A DNA stretch of 18,686 nt from Prevotella sp. UBA2756 (GTDB lineage: Bacteria > Bacteroidota > Bacteroidia > Bacteroidales > Bacteroidaceae). The DNA is taken from contig DEJE01000017.1 of the NCBI GenBank assembly GCA_002353205.1, positions 1 to 18,686 on the forward strand. Reading direction: 5' to 3'. This document shows positions 1 to 8,001 of this stretch, piece after piece. Positions within the stretch are counted from its first letter, which is position 1. Each line of letters starts with the position of its first letter. Made by a program: the position numbers and the translations under genes. The notes below the pieces were generated by a model. The model was not told the origin of the DNA and searched no databases. It saw nothing but the letters and a program-made list of their open reading frames with translations.

Positions 1-622
1 ATGATAGTTGCGGATTTTAGGCTCAACAAACCTCATCAGTAATGTGATGGTTTCTGTTGCCATAACAACTTCGGGCTCTCATTGTGGAGGATTTATGGGA
101 CACGGAGATAATTCAAATACAACACTGCAGGATTGCCTCTTTAATGGCTCCATCACAGGAGGCAGCAGTGTCGGCGTATTGTGGGGTTGGAGTAATTATT
201 CCACAACAACCATGATGAACTGTCTGGAAAATGGTACTTATACCAATTGCACCTTTGATCCTATATTCAAAACATATAGTAGCGGTAAAGCAGTAGTGAC
301 GAATACTTATTATGTAAATGGAAGTTCAAGCTACGGCACGAAAACTACTGCTGAAGACCTGGCCGACGGTACGGTTACAGAAGCACTGAATGACAGACGC
401 GTTGGTAATAGTGCTCCTTGGACGCAGGATGAAGAGACCCATCAGCCAACACTGAAGATGATTAGTCTCATCGAACCGGGAACACCAACTGCCATCCATG
501 AGCTTCCGCAGCAGAAGGTTCAGAACAACGACTGGTACTCTCTTGACGGAAGAAAGCTCAACGGTCGTCCTACCGAGCGGGGCATCTACATCCACAATGG
601 ACGTAAGGTGATCATGAAATGA
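1..622 (+). CDS. C-terminal part of a secreted GLUG-like surface protein (partial, probable frameshift)
   Basis: Only the 3' end of the gene is in the window. The readable frame runs from about base 8 to a TGA at 620-622. It contains loosely repeated glycine-rich segments (SNVMVSVAITTSGSHCGGF, then QDCLFNGSITGG) of the kind seen in GLUG-type repeats of Bacteroidota surface proteins. The last ~30 residues (WYSLDGRKLNG, RGIYIHNGRKVIMK) match the style of a Por-secretion-like C-terminal tail, suggesting export to the cell surface; the ligand cannot be told. Immediately upstream the same frame has TGA TAG at 2-7. The preceding frame reads DSCGF at 3-17, and one extra T in the TTTT run at 14-17 would join it as DSCGFLGSTN, a plausible GGFxG repeat. 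The gene is therefore either frameshifted or carries a sequence error. It is visibly lower in GC than the housekeeping genes downstream. Confidence 0.7.
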
Positions 623-634
623 TTGAAGAAACAG

Positions 635-670
635 AGAGAGCTGGCACCATGATAGTGTCAGCTCTCTTTA
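635..670 (+). terminator. Rho-independent-type terminator after the first gene
   Basis: AGAGAGCTG at 635-643 pairs perfectly with CAGCTCTCT at 659-667. Four more pairs (GCAC with GTGT, one of them G-U) close a 7-nt loop. A short T-rich stretch follows. It starts 12 bases after the stop codon, so it fits as the terminator of the partial surface-protein gene. Confidence 0.75.
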
Positions 671-735
671 TTCTGCATGACGTTTTGAATTTTATTGACA
701 AATAACTCATTTTTGACCTCTGAGAATGCCGTCTT

Positions 736-1044
736 TCTGAAATAAAAGTCAGACGGCCGCAAATACGCGATTCTCGCGAAAAACGCTAAAGGACTGGAAA
801 CAAAACACTTGCGTTTTATTGACACTTTCCTCGTTTCCCAAAAGGGCCTTTTCACTCTACAACGAGAGCCTTCTGACACTCCCATAAGGCTCTTTTCACT
901 TACTCAAAAGGCCCTTTTCGGGGAGCAAAATGGCTCATTTTGGAATGTAAAACGGCTGTCTTTGCAAAACAAGGTGATTATTATCGTGATCGAAAACGCC
1001 TTTTTGTGCTTTTCGTCTTCCTAGAATGAAGAAAAATCCATGCA
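736..1044 (+). repeat. Composite non-coding repeat element, copy 1
   Basis: This ~309-bp stretch shares ordered landmarks with the reverse complement of 8959-9254. A 44-bp head at 736-779 contains TCTGAAAT, ACGGCCG and CGATTCTCGCGA, with 9-nt and 8-nt gaps identical in both copies (34 of 44 bases match). An array of six units averaging 22 bp follows at 840-970, each with a small palindromic core such as AAAAGGGCCTTTT or AAAATGGCTCATTTT. The tail at 1014-1044 matches the other copy at 25 of 31 bases and ends in AAAATCCATGCA. No credible gene lies here. It fills most of the 583-bp gap between the first gene and pgeF. The family is not one I can name; it could be a decayed mobile element or a structured RNA or regulatory element. 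Confidence 0.7.
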
Positions 1045-1087
1045 CAATTTATGAAGGAAAAATGTTTACGATTGCAGTCTTCGGCCT

Positions 1088-1115
1088 AAATGATAAATGA
1101 CAAATGACAAAAGAT
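1088..1115. repeat. Heptamer short tandem repeat
   Basis: AAATGAT, AAATGAC, AAATGAC and a degenerate AAAAGAT follow one another at 1088-1115. The rest of 1045-1205 shows no gene, hairpin or promoter that I can support, although it lies just downstream of the minus-strand pgeF stop, where a terminator would be expected. Confidence 0.6.
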
Positions 1116-1205
1116 AAAGCGGTACTTCGCATCTATCAGAGGTGAGAGGTGGGTGGTGTGAGAATGCTGCTTGATTGCCCGAAACAAATGTGAATATCGA
1201 AGGGG

Positions 1206-2084
1206 TCACGATAGCATGATTGCTGTGAAGATGCGACCTGAACGGATGCCCAGACGGCGAGCAGAGAAGAAATCGTCGTAGCGCTGGTAAGTACAGATGC
1301 CGCTGTCAATGATATTCCCAGCGAGCAGTCCGGCTTTCAGCAACTGCCTGCGATTGCAGCCGGGCAGGTCGATATGCCACTTCTCCGATGGGCTGCCATC
1401 GCCATCGGTATAGCCTGTGGAGACAACGGGATAGAGCCGCGAGATGGCAGCCATGTCGAAAATGGCATCGGCAAAGGCCTGCCACACCTCATCGCCCACC
1501 TCGAAACTCTCAAGAGAAATACCCGGTCCGATGACAGCACGCAGGTCCCACGGCTCACAATCGTAGACATCGGTCAGCCGTCGCACGGTCTGCTCGGCGA
1601 TGCGGGCCACTGTTCCGCGCCATCCGGCATGGACGGCAGCGCCCACATGCTGCTTGCGGTCATAGAGAAGGATGGGAATGCAGTCGGCCGTTGACACGCC
1701 GATGCACACGCCTGGAAGGTTCGTTGCGATGGCATCGACGCCTTCCAGTTTTTGTTGCCGCTCGGTATCATTCAGGGTGAGGAATTCCTCATCCACGCAG
1801 ACCATCTTCGTTTCGTGAGTCTGATGCGGATACACCAGTCTCCGCTCATCTATCTGAAGCAGTTGGCAGAGCTGTTTCTTGTTCCGCGCAATGGCTTCCT
1901 CATCGTCGCCGCAATAATGATTGATGTTGAAGTCGGCGTAGTTGCCGATGCTGGCACCGCCGTGACGCGTCGTACTGAACGCCATCACGCCCGTCCCGAG
2001 GTCATACTTCAAAAGCTGTGGCATCATTGTTAACATCGCCTCCTGTTCTTTGCGCGACAGAGCAAACCGTTCTTCACTCTTCAT
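1206..2084 (-). CDS. pgeF: Purine nucleoside phosphorylase / polyphenol oxidase family protein (YfiH/LACC1)
   Basis: Cytoplasmic enzyme of the YfiH/DUF152/LACC1 family, whose members phosphorolyse purine nucleosides and were earlier called laccases. Family motifs are clear: TTRHGG at residues 38-43, PHQTH at 86-90, STADCIPIL at 131-139 (conserved Cys135), HAGWRGT at 152-158 (conserved His152) and GPGISLESFEVG at 186-197. Together they supply the His/Cys/His metal-binding set. The 292-residue reading starts inside a TCTTCAC-type heptamer repeat, so its first ~16-20 residues may be repeat-derived. Starts at Met17 (base 2036) or Met20/21, just before PQLLKYDL, look more like the family. It is the last gene of the hpt-adk-obgE-pgeF operon, with the annotated start 3 bases after the obgE stop. 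Confidence 0.9.
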   Translation of the reverse strand: MKSEERFALSRKEQEAMLTMMPQLLKYDLGTGVMAFSTTRHGGASIGNYADFNINHYCGDDEEAIARNKKQLCQLLQIDERRLVYPHQTHETKMVCVDEEFLTLNDTERQQKLEGVDAIATNLPGVCIGVSTADCIPILLYDRKQHVGAAVHAGWRGTVARIAEQTVRRLTDVYDCEPWDLRAVIGPGISLESFEVGDEVWQAFADAIFDMAAISRLYPVVSTGYTDGDGSPSEKWHIDLPGCNRRQLLKAGLLAGNIIDSGICTYQRYDDFFSARRLGIRSGRIFTAIMLS

Positions 2085-2098
2085 TCTTCACTCTTCAC
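2071..2098. repeat. Heptamer minisatellite at the obgE/pgeF border
   Basis: Four consecutive heptamers, TCTTCAC, TCTTCAT, TCTTCAC and TCTTCAC, span 2071-2098 on the plus strand. The obgE stop codon (2088-2090) and the longest pgeF start (2082-2084) both lie inside it. Gain or loss of one unit would change the distance and frame relation between the two genes. Confidence 0.8.
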
Positions 2099-3251
2099 AT
2101 TCCTCTATTTCGTAGTCGTCGAGCTCCTCTATCTCATCCTCGTCGACAAACTCCACCATGTCCTCGCCTTCGTCGACCAGTTCCTTGGCAAATTGGCTCA
2201 TGTCCTTGTCGCGGTGTACGAGCGCTTCGGCCGAAGTGATGTCCTGCAGTTTGTTGCTCTCGCTGTTCAGCTCAGCCCAGAGGATGTCCTTCAGCGTGTT
2301 CAGGCCGTAGCCCGTCACCGACGATATGAACACCACGGGGAGGTCGTCGGGCAGCGTCTCGCGCAGCATGTCCATCAGTTCGTCGTCGAGCAGGTCACAC
2401 TTGGTGACAGCCAGCACGCGGTGCTTGGCCAGCATCTCGGGGTTGAACTGCCGCAGTTCGTTGAGCAGGATCTCATACTCCTTCTTGATGTCGTCGGTAT
2501 CGCCCGGCACCATGAAGAGCAGGAGCGAGTTTCGCTCGATGTGTCGCAGGAAGCGCAACCCCAGTCCGCGTCCTTCGCTGGCTCCCTCGATGATGCCCGG
2601 GATGTCGGCCATGACGAACGACTTGCCGTCGCGGTAGGCCACGATGCCGAGCGAGGGCTCCATGGTGGTGAACGGATAGTTGGCAATCTTCGGCCGCGCG
2701 TTCGAGAGTGCCGACACGAGCGTCGACTTTCCAGCGTTGGGGAAGCCCACCAGACCGACGTCGGCCAGCAGTTTCAGCTCCAGGATGACCGTCATCTCGA
2801 GCATCGGTTCGCCTGGCTGTGCGTAGCGCGGTGCCTGATTGGTGGCCGACCGGAACTGGAAGTTGCCCAGTCCGCCGCGCCCGCCTTTCAACAGCACCAC
2901 TTCTTGCCCGTCGTAGGTGACGTCGCAGACATATTTTCCCGTCTCAGCGTTGTAGACCACCGTGCCGCAGGGCACGTCGATGTAGGCGTTCTTGCCGTCG
3001 GTGCCGTGGCATTTGTCCTTGCCGCCGTTGCCGCCGTGCTCCGCCTTCACGTGGCGTTGGTATTTCAGGTGCAGCAGCGTCCAGTAGTTATGGTTGCCTC
3101 TCAGGATCACACTGCCGCCCTTTCCGCCGTCGCCGCCGTCGGGTCCGCCGTTGGGGTTATACTTCACATGCTTGAGGTGCATGCTGCCCCTGCCGCCCTT
3201 TCCCGAGCGGCAGTATATCTTCACATAGTCAACGAAATTGCTCTCAGCCAT
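2088..3251 (-). CDS. obgE: Obg family GTPase, ribosome assembly
   Basis: Essential GTPase that associates with the large ribosomal subunit and links its maturation to GTP and ppGpp levels. The glycine-rich Obg fold occupies residues ~1-160 (FVDYVKIYCRSGKGGRGS near the start). The G domain follows, with G1 GFPNAGKST at 169-177, switch I NYPFTT at 191-196, G3 DIPGI at 216-220, G4 TKCD at 283-286 and G5 SSVTG at 310-314. From ~360 the tail is strongly acidic (Glu/Asp-rich, ending EECEE), as in many Bacteroidota Obg proteins. The 387-residue length is normal. The start is the Met before AESNFVDYV, 12 bases after the adk stop. Third gene of the operon. Confidence 0.96.
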   Translation of the reverse strand: MAESNFVDYVKIYCRSGKGGRGSMHLKHVKYNPNGGPDGGDGGKGGSVILRGNHNYWTLLHLKYQRHVKAEHGGNGGKDKCHGTDGKNAYIDVPCGTVVYNAETGKYVCDVTYDGQEVVLLKGGRGGLGNFQFRSATNQAPRYAQPGEPMLEMTVILELKLLADVGLVGFPNAGKSTLVSALSNARPKIANYPFTTMEPSLGIVAYRDGKSFVMADIPGIIEGASEGRGLGLRFLRHIERNSLLLFMVPGDTDDIKKEYEILLNELRQFNPEMLAKHRVLAVTKCDLLDDELMDMLRETLPDDLPVVFISSVTGYGLNTLKDILWAELNSESNKLQDITSAEALVHRDKDMSQFAKELVDEGEDMVEFVDEDEIEELDDYEIEECEE

Positions 3252-3263
3252 TCTTCCTATTTG

Positions 3264-3836
3264 TTACAGCTCGTCGATTACTTTGCAGATATCGCCGAAG
3301 ATGCGGTCGAGATCGCCCAGTCCGTCGATGTGGTAGTGTATGCCTTCATTCTTATACCACTCGATGAGGGGCTGCGTCTGACAGTGGTACACGTCGAGCC
3401 GCTTCTTGATGGTCTCGGCATTGTCGTCAGACCGTCCGCTCTCCTGGCCGCGCTTGATGAGCCTCGTCATCAGTTCGTCCTCGGGAACGTCCAGCTCGAT
3501 CATCGCCGCCACGCGGTGGCCGCGCTCGTCGAGCATCCGTTTCAGAGCTTCAGCCTGCGGTATGGTGCGTGGGAATCCGTCGAAGATCACACCCTTATGG
3601 CTCTTTCCGAAACCGTCGTAGACGCCGGCGAGGATGCTCACCATCAGTTCGTCGGGAATGAGCTGCCCTTTGTCGATAAACGAAGCTGCTGTCTTTCCCA
3701 GCTCCGTGCCCGCCTTGATTTCCTGTCTGAGCACGTCGCCTGTGGAGATATGTCCCAGTCCGTACTTCTCGATCATCAAGTCGCTCTGTGTGCCCTTTCC
3801 TGAACCCGGGGCACCGAAAATAACAATATTCTTCAT
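3264..3836 (-). CDS. adk: Adenylate kinase (short form)
   Basis: Cytosolic ATP + AMP to 2 ADP phosphotransferase. The P-loop GAPGSGKGT is at residues 8-16, the AMP-binding STGD at 31-34 and DGFPRT at 86-91. The lid region is the short form (RGQESGRSDDN around 129-139) without the four-cysteine zinc lid of long bacterial enzymes, which agrees with the 190-residue length. The gene lies between hpt (14-base gap) and obgE (12-base gap) on the same strand, so co-transcription is likely. Confidence 0.97.
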   Translation of the reverse strand: MKNIVIFGAPGSGKGTQSDLMIEKYGLGHISTGDVLRQEIKAGTELGKTAASFIDKGQLIPDELMVSILAGVYDGFGKSHKGVIFDGFPRTIPQAEALKRMLDERGHRVAAMIELDVPEDELMTRLIKRGQESGRSDDNAETIKKRLDVYHCQTQPLIEWYKNEGIHYHIDGLGDLDRIFGDICKVIDEL

Positions 3837-3850
3837 ACCTGTAAAACTAA

Positions 3851-4387
3851 TTATTCAACAACCGTATAGATATCCGGCAGGTTACGCCCCTGCTGGTCGT
3901 AGTCGAGGCCGTAGCCCACGATGAACTCGTTGGGAATCTCCATCGCCGCATAGTCGATGTTGAGCTCCACCTTCAGCTTGTCGGGCTTCAGCAGCAGCGT
4001 GCACACGCTGACCGACGCGGGTTGCCGCGTGCCCAGCGTCTCTATCATGCGCTGCATGGTGAGGCCTGTGTCGACGATGTCCTCCACGATGATCACATGG
4101 CGGCCCGAAAGGTCTTCGTTGATGCCGATCACCTCGGTCACCTTGCCCGTCGACGTGATGCCTGCATACGATGCCAGCTTCACAAACGAAATCTCGCAGG
4201 GAATGGTGATCAGCCGCATCAGGTCGGCAGCGAAGACAAACGACCCGTTGAGCACGGCGAGGAAGAGTGGATTCTTGCCTTCCATATCGCGGTTAATGCG
4301 CTCAGCGACAGCCTTCACGCGCTCCTTGATTTCGGCTTCCGAGATGAACAATCTGAACGTTTTATCCTTGATTTTTACTTCACTCAT
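3851..4387 (-). CDS. hpt: Hypoxanthine phosphoribosyltransferase
   Basis: Purine-salvage enzyme that joins hypoxanthine (or guanine) to PRPP. The PRPP-binding signature VIIVEDIVDTGLT is at residues 98-110 and KLASYAG at 70-76. The C-terminal part (EFIVGYGLDYDQQGRNLP) is the usual base-recognition and closing segment. Length is 178 residues, normal for the family. It is the first gene of the minus-strand operon, with a Bacteroidota -7 box about 23 bases upstream of its start. Confidence 0.95.
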   Translation of the reverse strand: MSEVKIKDKTFRLFISEAEIKERVKAVAERINRDMEGKNPLFLAVLNGSFVFAADLMRLITIPCEISFVKLASYAGITSTGKVTEVIGINEDLSGRHVIIVEDIVDTGLTMQRMIETLGTRQPASVSVCTLLLKPDKLKVELNIDYAAMEIPNEFIVGYGLDYDQQGRNLPDIYTVVE

Positions 4388-4410
4388 CGTCTTTTATTGA
4401 TAATTTGCCA

Positions 4411-4418
4411 CAAAATTA
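4411..4418 (-). promoter_or_regulatory. Probable -7 box for the hpt-adk-obgE-pgeF operon
   Basis: On the minus strand this reads TAATTTTG, an exact match to the Bacteroidota -7 consensus TAnnTTTG. It would give a leader of roughly 19 bases before the hpt ATG. I see no well-spaced TTTG -33 element, so the call rests on the -7 box and position. Confidence 0.55.
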
Positions 4419-4462
4419 CGAAAAAAAAAGCAAAGTATTGCTACTCATTGACAATATTTTCG

Positions 4463-4470
4463 TATTTTTG
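4463..4470 (+). promoter_or_regulatory. Probable -7 box for nnr
   Basis: TATTTTTG matches TAnnTTTG. The nnr ATG begins 5 bases after it, so the predicted transcript start falls at or next to the start codon. A weak ATTG at 4437-4440 is 22 bases upstream, close to the usual -33 spacing. The 88-bp interval also carries the opposing hpt promoter. Confidence 0.55.
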
Positions 4471-4475
4471 CACTG

Positions 4476-5996
4476 ATGAAGATACTAACAAGCGCTCAGA
4501 TACATGAGCTGGACCAATATACGATAGAGCACGAACCCATACGCTCTGTCGACTTGATGGAGCGGGCTGCGAAAGCCATCACCAAGGCCATCACCGACAA
4601 ATGGAGCAACATGACGCCCATCGTGGTCTTCGCCGGACCGGGTAACAACGGCGGCGACGCGCTGGCCGTGGGTCGTCTGCTGGCAGAGCAGAACTACAAG
4701 GTGAGCATCTATCTCTTCAACACCACCGGCAAGCTGTCCGACGACTGCGCCGTCAACCGCCAGCGCATCCTCGACAGCCGCAAGCTCAAGGACATGTTCA
4801 ACGAGGTTATCGACGAGTTCGACCCGCCGCAGCTCACCGCCCAGACGCTTGTCGTCGACGGTCTCTTCGGTTCCGGACTGTCGAAGCCGCTCGCCGGGGG
4901 CTTCGCCTCGCTGGTGAAATACATCAACCAGTCGCCGTCGTACATCGTCAGCATCGACCTGCCGTCGGGACTGATGACCGAAGACAACACCTACAACGTG
5001 CGGGCCAACATCATCAAGGCCGACACCACGCTCACCCTGCAGCAAAAGAAGCTCGCATTCCTCTTTCCCGAGAACCAGCAGTTCATCGGAAAGCTGAAAA
5101 TCCTCGACATCCGGCTGAGCGAAGAGGGCCTCAAGCGCATCGAGCCACACTTCACCATGCTCGAGGAGAACGACATCCGGCCGCGCATCCTCCACCGCAA
5201 CGAATACGCGCACAAAGGCGACATGGGCCACGCCCTCGTCATCGCAGGCAGCTACGGCATGGCCGGGGCCGCCATCCTCGCCTCGAAAGCCTGTCTCAGG
5301 TCCGGTGCGGGCAAGGTGACCGTCCACACGCCGCGCCGCAACAACGACATCATCCAGATGAGCGTGCCCGAGGCCATCGTCAGCCTCGACCGCGACGACC
5401 TCTACTTCAACGAGAGCGTCGACACCGAAGACATGGACGCCGTGGCCATAGGGCCCGGCATACGGCAGCAAGAGAACACCGCCATCGCCGTCATCACGCA
5501 GATCAGGCGCACACAATGCCCCGTGGTCCTCGACGCCGACGCCCTCAACGTGCTGGCCAACCACCGCGCATGGCTGCAGCAGCTGCCTAAGAACATCATC
5601 ATGACGCCCCACCCCAAGGAGTTCGACCTGCTCAACGGCACCACATGCTCCGACAGCTACGAACGGCTGAGCAAGGCGCGCAACATGGCCGAGCATCTCA
5701 ACGCCTACATCGTGCTCAAAGGGCACTACACAGCGCTATGCCTCCCCAACGGGCAGGTCATCTTCAACAGCACCGGCAACGCCGGCATGGCCACCGCTGG
5801 CAGCGGCGACGTCCTCACGGGCATCATCACAGCCCTGCTGGCGCGCGGCTACAAGCATGCCGACGCCTGCATGGTGGGCATGTATCTCCACGGTCTGGCC
5901 GGCGACCTCGCCGCCAAGGAGCTCGGAGAGGAGAGTCTCACCGCCTCCGACATCGTGGCCTTCCTGCCCAAAGCCTTCAAGCGTCTCGACGACTGA
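4476..5996 (+). CDS. nnr: Bifunctional NAD(P)H-hydrate epimerase / ADP-dependent dehydratase
   Basis: Repair enzyme that epimerises R-NAD(P)HX and dehydrates the S form back to NAD(P)H at the expense of ADP, in the cytosol. The N-terminal YjeF_N epimerase domain (~1-220) shows GPGNNGGDAL at 54-63, VDGLFGSGL at 128-136 and DLPSG at 161-165. The C-terminal ribokinase-like dehydratase domain (~240-506) shows GHALVIAGS at 251-259, IGPGI at 325-329, LDADALN at 352-358, TPHPKEF at 377-383 and NAGMATAGSGDVLTG at 435-449. The 506-residue length is normal for the fused form. The start MKILTSAQI is the family's usual N-terminus, even though the apparent promoter leaves almost no leader. It diverges from the hpt operon; the DUF4831 gene follows after 55 bases. 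Confidence 0.95.
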   Translation: MKILTSAQIHELDQYTIEHEPIRSVDLMERAAKAITKAITDKWSNMTPIVVFAGPGNNGGDALAVGRLLAEQNYKVSIYLFNTTGKLSDDCAVNRQRILDSRKLKDMFNEVIDEFDPPQLTAQTLVVDGLFGSGLSKPLAGGFASLVKYINQSPSYIVSIDLPSGLMTEDNTYNVRANIIKADTTLTLQQKKLAFLFPENQQFIGKLKILDIRLSEEGLKRIEPHFTMLEENDIRPRILHRNEYAHKGDMGHALVIAGSYGMAGAAILASKACLRSGAGKVTVHTPRRNNDIIQMSVPEAIVSLDRDDLYFNESVDTEDMDAVAIGPGIRQQENTAIAVITQIRRTQCPVVLDADALNVLANHRAWLQQLPKNIIMTPHPKEFDLLNGTTCSDSYERLSKARNMAEHLNAYIVLKGHYTALCLPNGQVIFNSTGNAGMATAGSGDVLTGIITALLARGYKHADACMVGMYLHGLAGDLAAKELGEESLTASDIVAFLPKAFKRLDD

Positions 5997-6051
5997 CGGC
6001 CCTACACCTTATTATATATATAAGAACAACGAAACAGAACACACATACCCA

Positions 6052-7116
6052 ATGAACATCAAGCATCTCACCCATCGACTGCTCACCCTCACCGCGACAG
6101 CCGCACTCACGGCTTCTGTCGCCACGGCGCAGAACGAAGTGAAAGGAACCACCTACTACCTGCCACTCACGGCCATCGAGTTCTCCGTGCTCGTGGAGCG
6201 CTCGGCCGTGGAGCCCGGCGACCTCTGCATGTATTCCGAACGTTTCCTGAAGAAGAGCGACGTGCCCATGAAGGCATCTACCACCTTCCGCATCCTCGAC
6301 ATCACCGCCCGCGCCATCGGCGTGCGCGACACGTCGAAGATGTACACGGCCAACGTCAACTCCAAGCACTCCATCGTCACGATGAGAGTCAACGAGGAGG
6401 GCATCATCGAGGCCGTCAACGCCGAACCGCCAGCACGCCCTAAAGCGAAGCGCTTCACACCGGCTCCCAAGCCGCTGCCGCAGAACCCGCGCGACTTCAT
6501 GAACCAAGACATCCTCACCGCCGCCAGCAAAGCGAAGACGGCAGAGCTCGTGGCGCAGGAGATCTACGACATCCGCGACAGCCGCAACCAGCTCAGCAAG
6601 GGGCAGGCCGACTTCATGCCCAAGGACGGCGAGCAGCTGCGATTGATGCTCAACAGCCTCAGCACGCAGGAAGCCATCCTGCTGCAGCTCTTCGAAGGAA
6701 CCACCGACCGCGACACCGTGGAGCACATCATCACCTACATACCCACCAAGGAGGTGAACCGCGAGGTCCTCTTCCGATTCTCGCAGAAGCTCGGACTCGT
6801 CGATAAGGACGACCTTGCAGGCGCACCCTTCTACATCAGCATCGCCGACCTGCACTCCATGCCCACCAACGCCGCCGTCAGCGACGAGAAGCGCAGCAAG
6901 GACGACGCCAACATCTTCGTCACCATGCCCGGCAAAATCAACTTCACCCTCCACCGCTCCGAGCAGCAGCTCATGTCGCAGGACATCTACGCAGCGCAGT
7001 TCGGCAAGACGGCGCCCCTCGACAACGAGTTCTTCGGCCGCAAGCTGTTCACCACCCTCGTCTACGACCCCGTCACGGGCAGTGTGGAAGACATCAAGAC
7101 GGAGCCGATGAAGTGA
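6052..7116 (+). CDS. Exported DUF4831 family protein
   Basis: Protein of 354 residues resembling the Bacteroidota DUF4831 family, whose function is unknown. The N-terminus is a signal peptide (MNIKHLTHRLLTLT followed by an Ala/Thr-rich core, likely cut near ATA-QNEV). The mature part begins with KGTTYYLPLTAIEFSVLVER, typical of the family, and ends near DPVTGSVEDIKTEPMK. No catalytic motif is visible. The same frame is open further upstream over the nnr 3' end, but Met at 6052 is chosen because it gives the signal peptide and lies outside nnr. It is probably co-transcribed with nnr; the 55-bp gap holds an AT run but no convincing TAnnTTTG box. Confidence 0.8.
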   Translation: MNIKHLTHRLLTLTATAALTASVATAQNEVKGTTYYLPLTAIEFSVLVERSAVEPGDLCMYSERFLKKSDVPMKASTTFRILDITARAIGVRDTSKMYTANVNSKHSIVTMRVNEEGIIEAVNAEPPARPKAKRFTPAPKPLPQNPRDFMNQDILTAASKAKTAELVAQEIYDIRDSRNQLSKGQADFMPKDGEQLRLMLNSLSTQEAILLQLFEGTTDRDTVEHIITYIPTKEVNREVLFRFSQKLGLVDKDDLAGAPFYISIADLHSMPTNAAVSDEKRSKDDANIFVTMPGKINFTLHRSEQQLMSQDIYAAQFGKTAPLDNEFFGRKLFTTLVYDPVTGSVEDIKTEPMK

Positions 7117-7181
7117 TGCCGGCAGCCTGTCTGTCACAAGGAAAACGATAATTCAGGATATATTAAACCAAGAGAAAGGAA

Positions 7182-7970
7182 ATGAAAAAGACAGTCATCA
7201 TGATGCTCATGGCCATTGCTCCTGCATGGGCCATGGCACAGGAAAACATCGAGGCCGACATCCAGGCCGACGTGGTAAGCAAGAACCTCTGGCGCGGACA
7301 GGATCTCGGAGGCGTCAGCATCAAGCCCCGGGCCGAAGTGCGGTGGAAAGGCATCTACCTCAACGCCGCCGGAGCCACCGGCTTCGACGCCGCCACCAAG
7401 GAATACATCGACGTCAACGTGGGCTACCGCGCTCCCTTCGGTCTCAACTTCGGCGTGGGCACACACTGGCAGTCGGGCTTCGACACGCTGAACCGCTTCC
7501 TCCACTTCAAGTCGAAAGAGACGGGTCACCACTTCGAGGCCAACCTCGGCTACACCAACAAATACTTCTCGCTGCAGGCCTACACCACCTTCGGAGGCAA
7601 CGATTTCAAAGGAGTCAACGGCGACCGTGCCTACTCCACCTACGTTGAGCTCGCCGTGCCCTTCCGTCTGGCCGGTATCGACTGGCAGGCCGTGGCCGGC
7701 GTCACACCCATGGAGTCGAACGGATGGTATGAGGCTTTCGACAGCGGCGATCCGCGCAACAACCAGATCTACCAGTACTACTATGCCGACGGTTTCGCCT
7801 GCGTGCAAGCTGCCCTGCGCGCCACCAAAAGCATCAACGTGGCCAACTTCGAGGTTCCTCTCTTCGTAGAGTTCAACACCAACCCCTACTCCAAGAAGGC
7901 CGCCTTCGTGGCAGGCTTCACCCTGAAGCCTTTCCAGAAGAACTGCTGCAAGAAGGGGTGCAAGCAATAG
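7182..7970 (+). CDS. Small outer-membrane beta-barrel, TorF/porin-like
   Basis: Protein of 262 residues with a signal peptide (MKKTVIMMLMAIAPAWAMAQ, likely cut after AMA or AQ). It consists largely of alternating amphipathic strands with aromatic girdles (VSKNLWRGQDLGGVSIKP, YIDVNVGYRAPFGLNFGVG, HHFEANLGYTNKYFSL). The opening 'NLWRGQDLGG' pattern resembles putative porins of the TorF type, but I cannot assign a substrate. The C-terminal end NCCKKGCKQ has three cysteines after the apparent last strand, odd for a barrel, which normally ends on an aromatic residue. AGAAAGGA-like bases precede the ATG. It lies 65 bases after the DUF4831 gene. Confidence 0.7.
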   Translation: MKKTVIMMLMAIAPAWAMAQENIEADIQADVVSKNLWRGQDLGGVSIKPRAEVRWKGIYLNAAGATGFDAATKEYIDVNVGYRAPFGLNFGVGTHWQSGFDTLNRFLHFKSKETGHHFEANLGYTNKYFSLQAYTTFGGNDFKGVNGDRAYSTYVELAVPFRLAGIDWQAVAGVTPMESNGWYEAFDSGDPRNNQIYQYYYADGFACVQAALRATKSINVANFEVPLFVEFNTNPYSKKAAFVAGFTLKPFQKNCCKKGCKQ

Positions 7971-8001
7971 AGTCATTTGCTGTAAAAAAACGACATACCA
8001 A

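Noticed and set aside
840..970. CRISPR array
   Set aside because: The units are contiguous 22-bp repeats with short variable linkers, without unique spacers of ~30 bp and without cas genes; the same applies to 9050-9159.
2193..3803. 536-codon plus-strand open frame opposite obgE and adk
   Set aside because: It is antisense to two unmistakable genes, has no recognisable domain, and its openness follows from the GC-rich codon use of the real genes.
4485..5726. 413-codon minus-strand open frame opposite nnr
   Set aside because: Antisense to a well-supported bifunctional enzyme; the translation is rich in Val, Asp and His and shows no motif.
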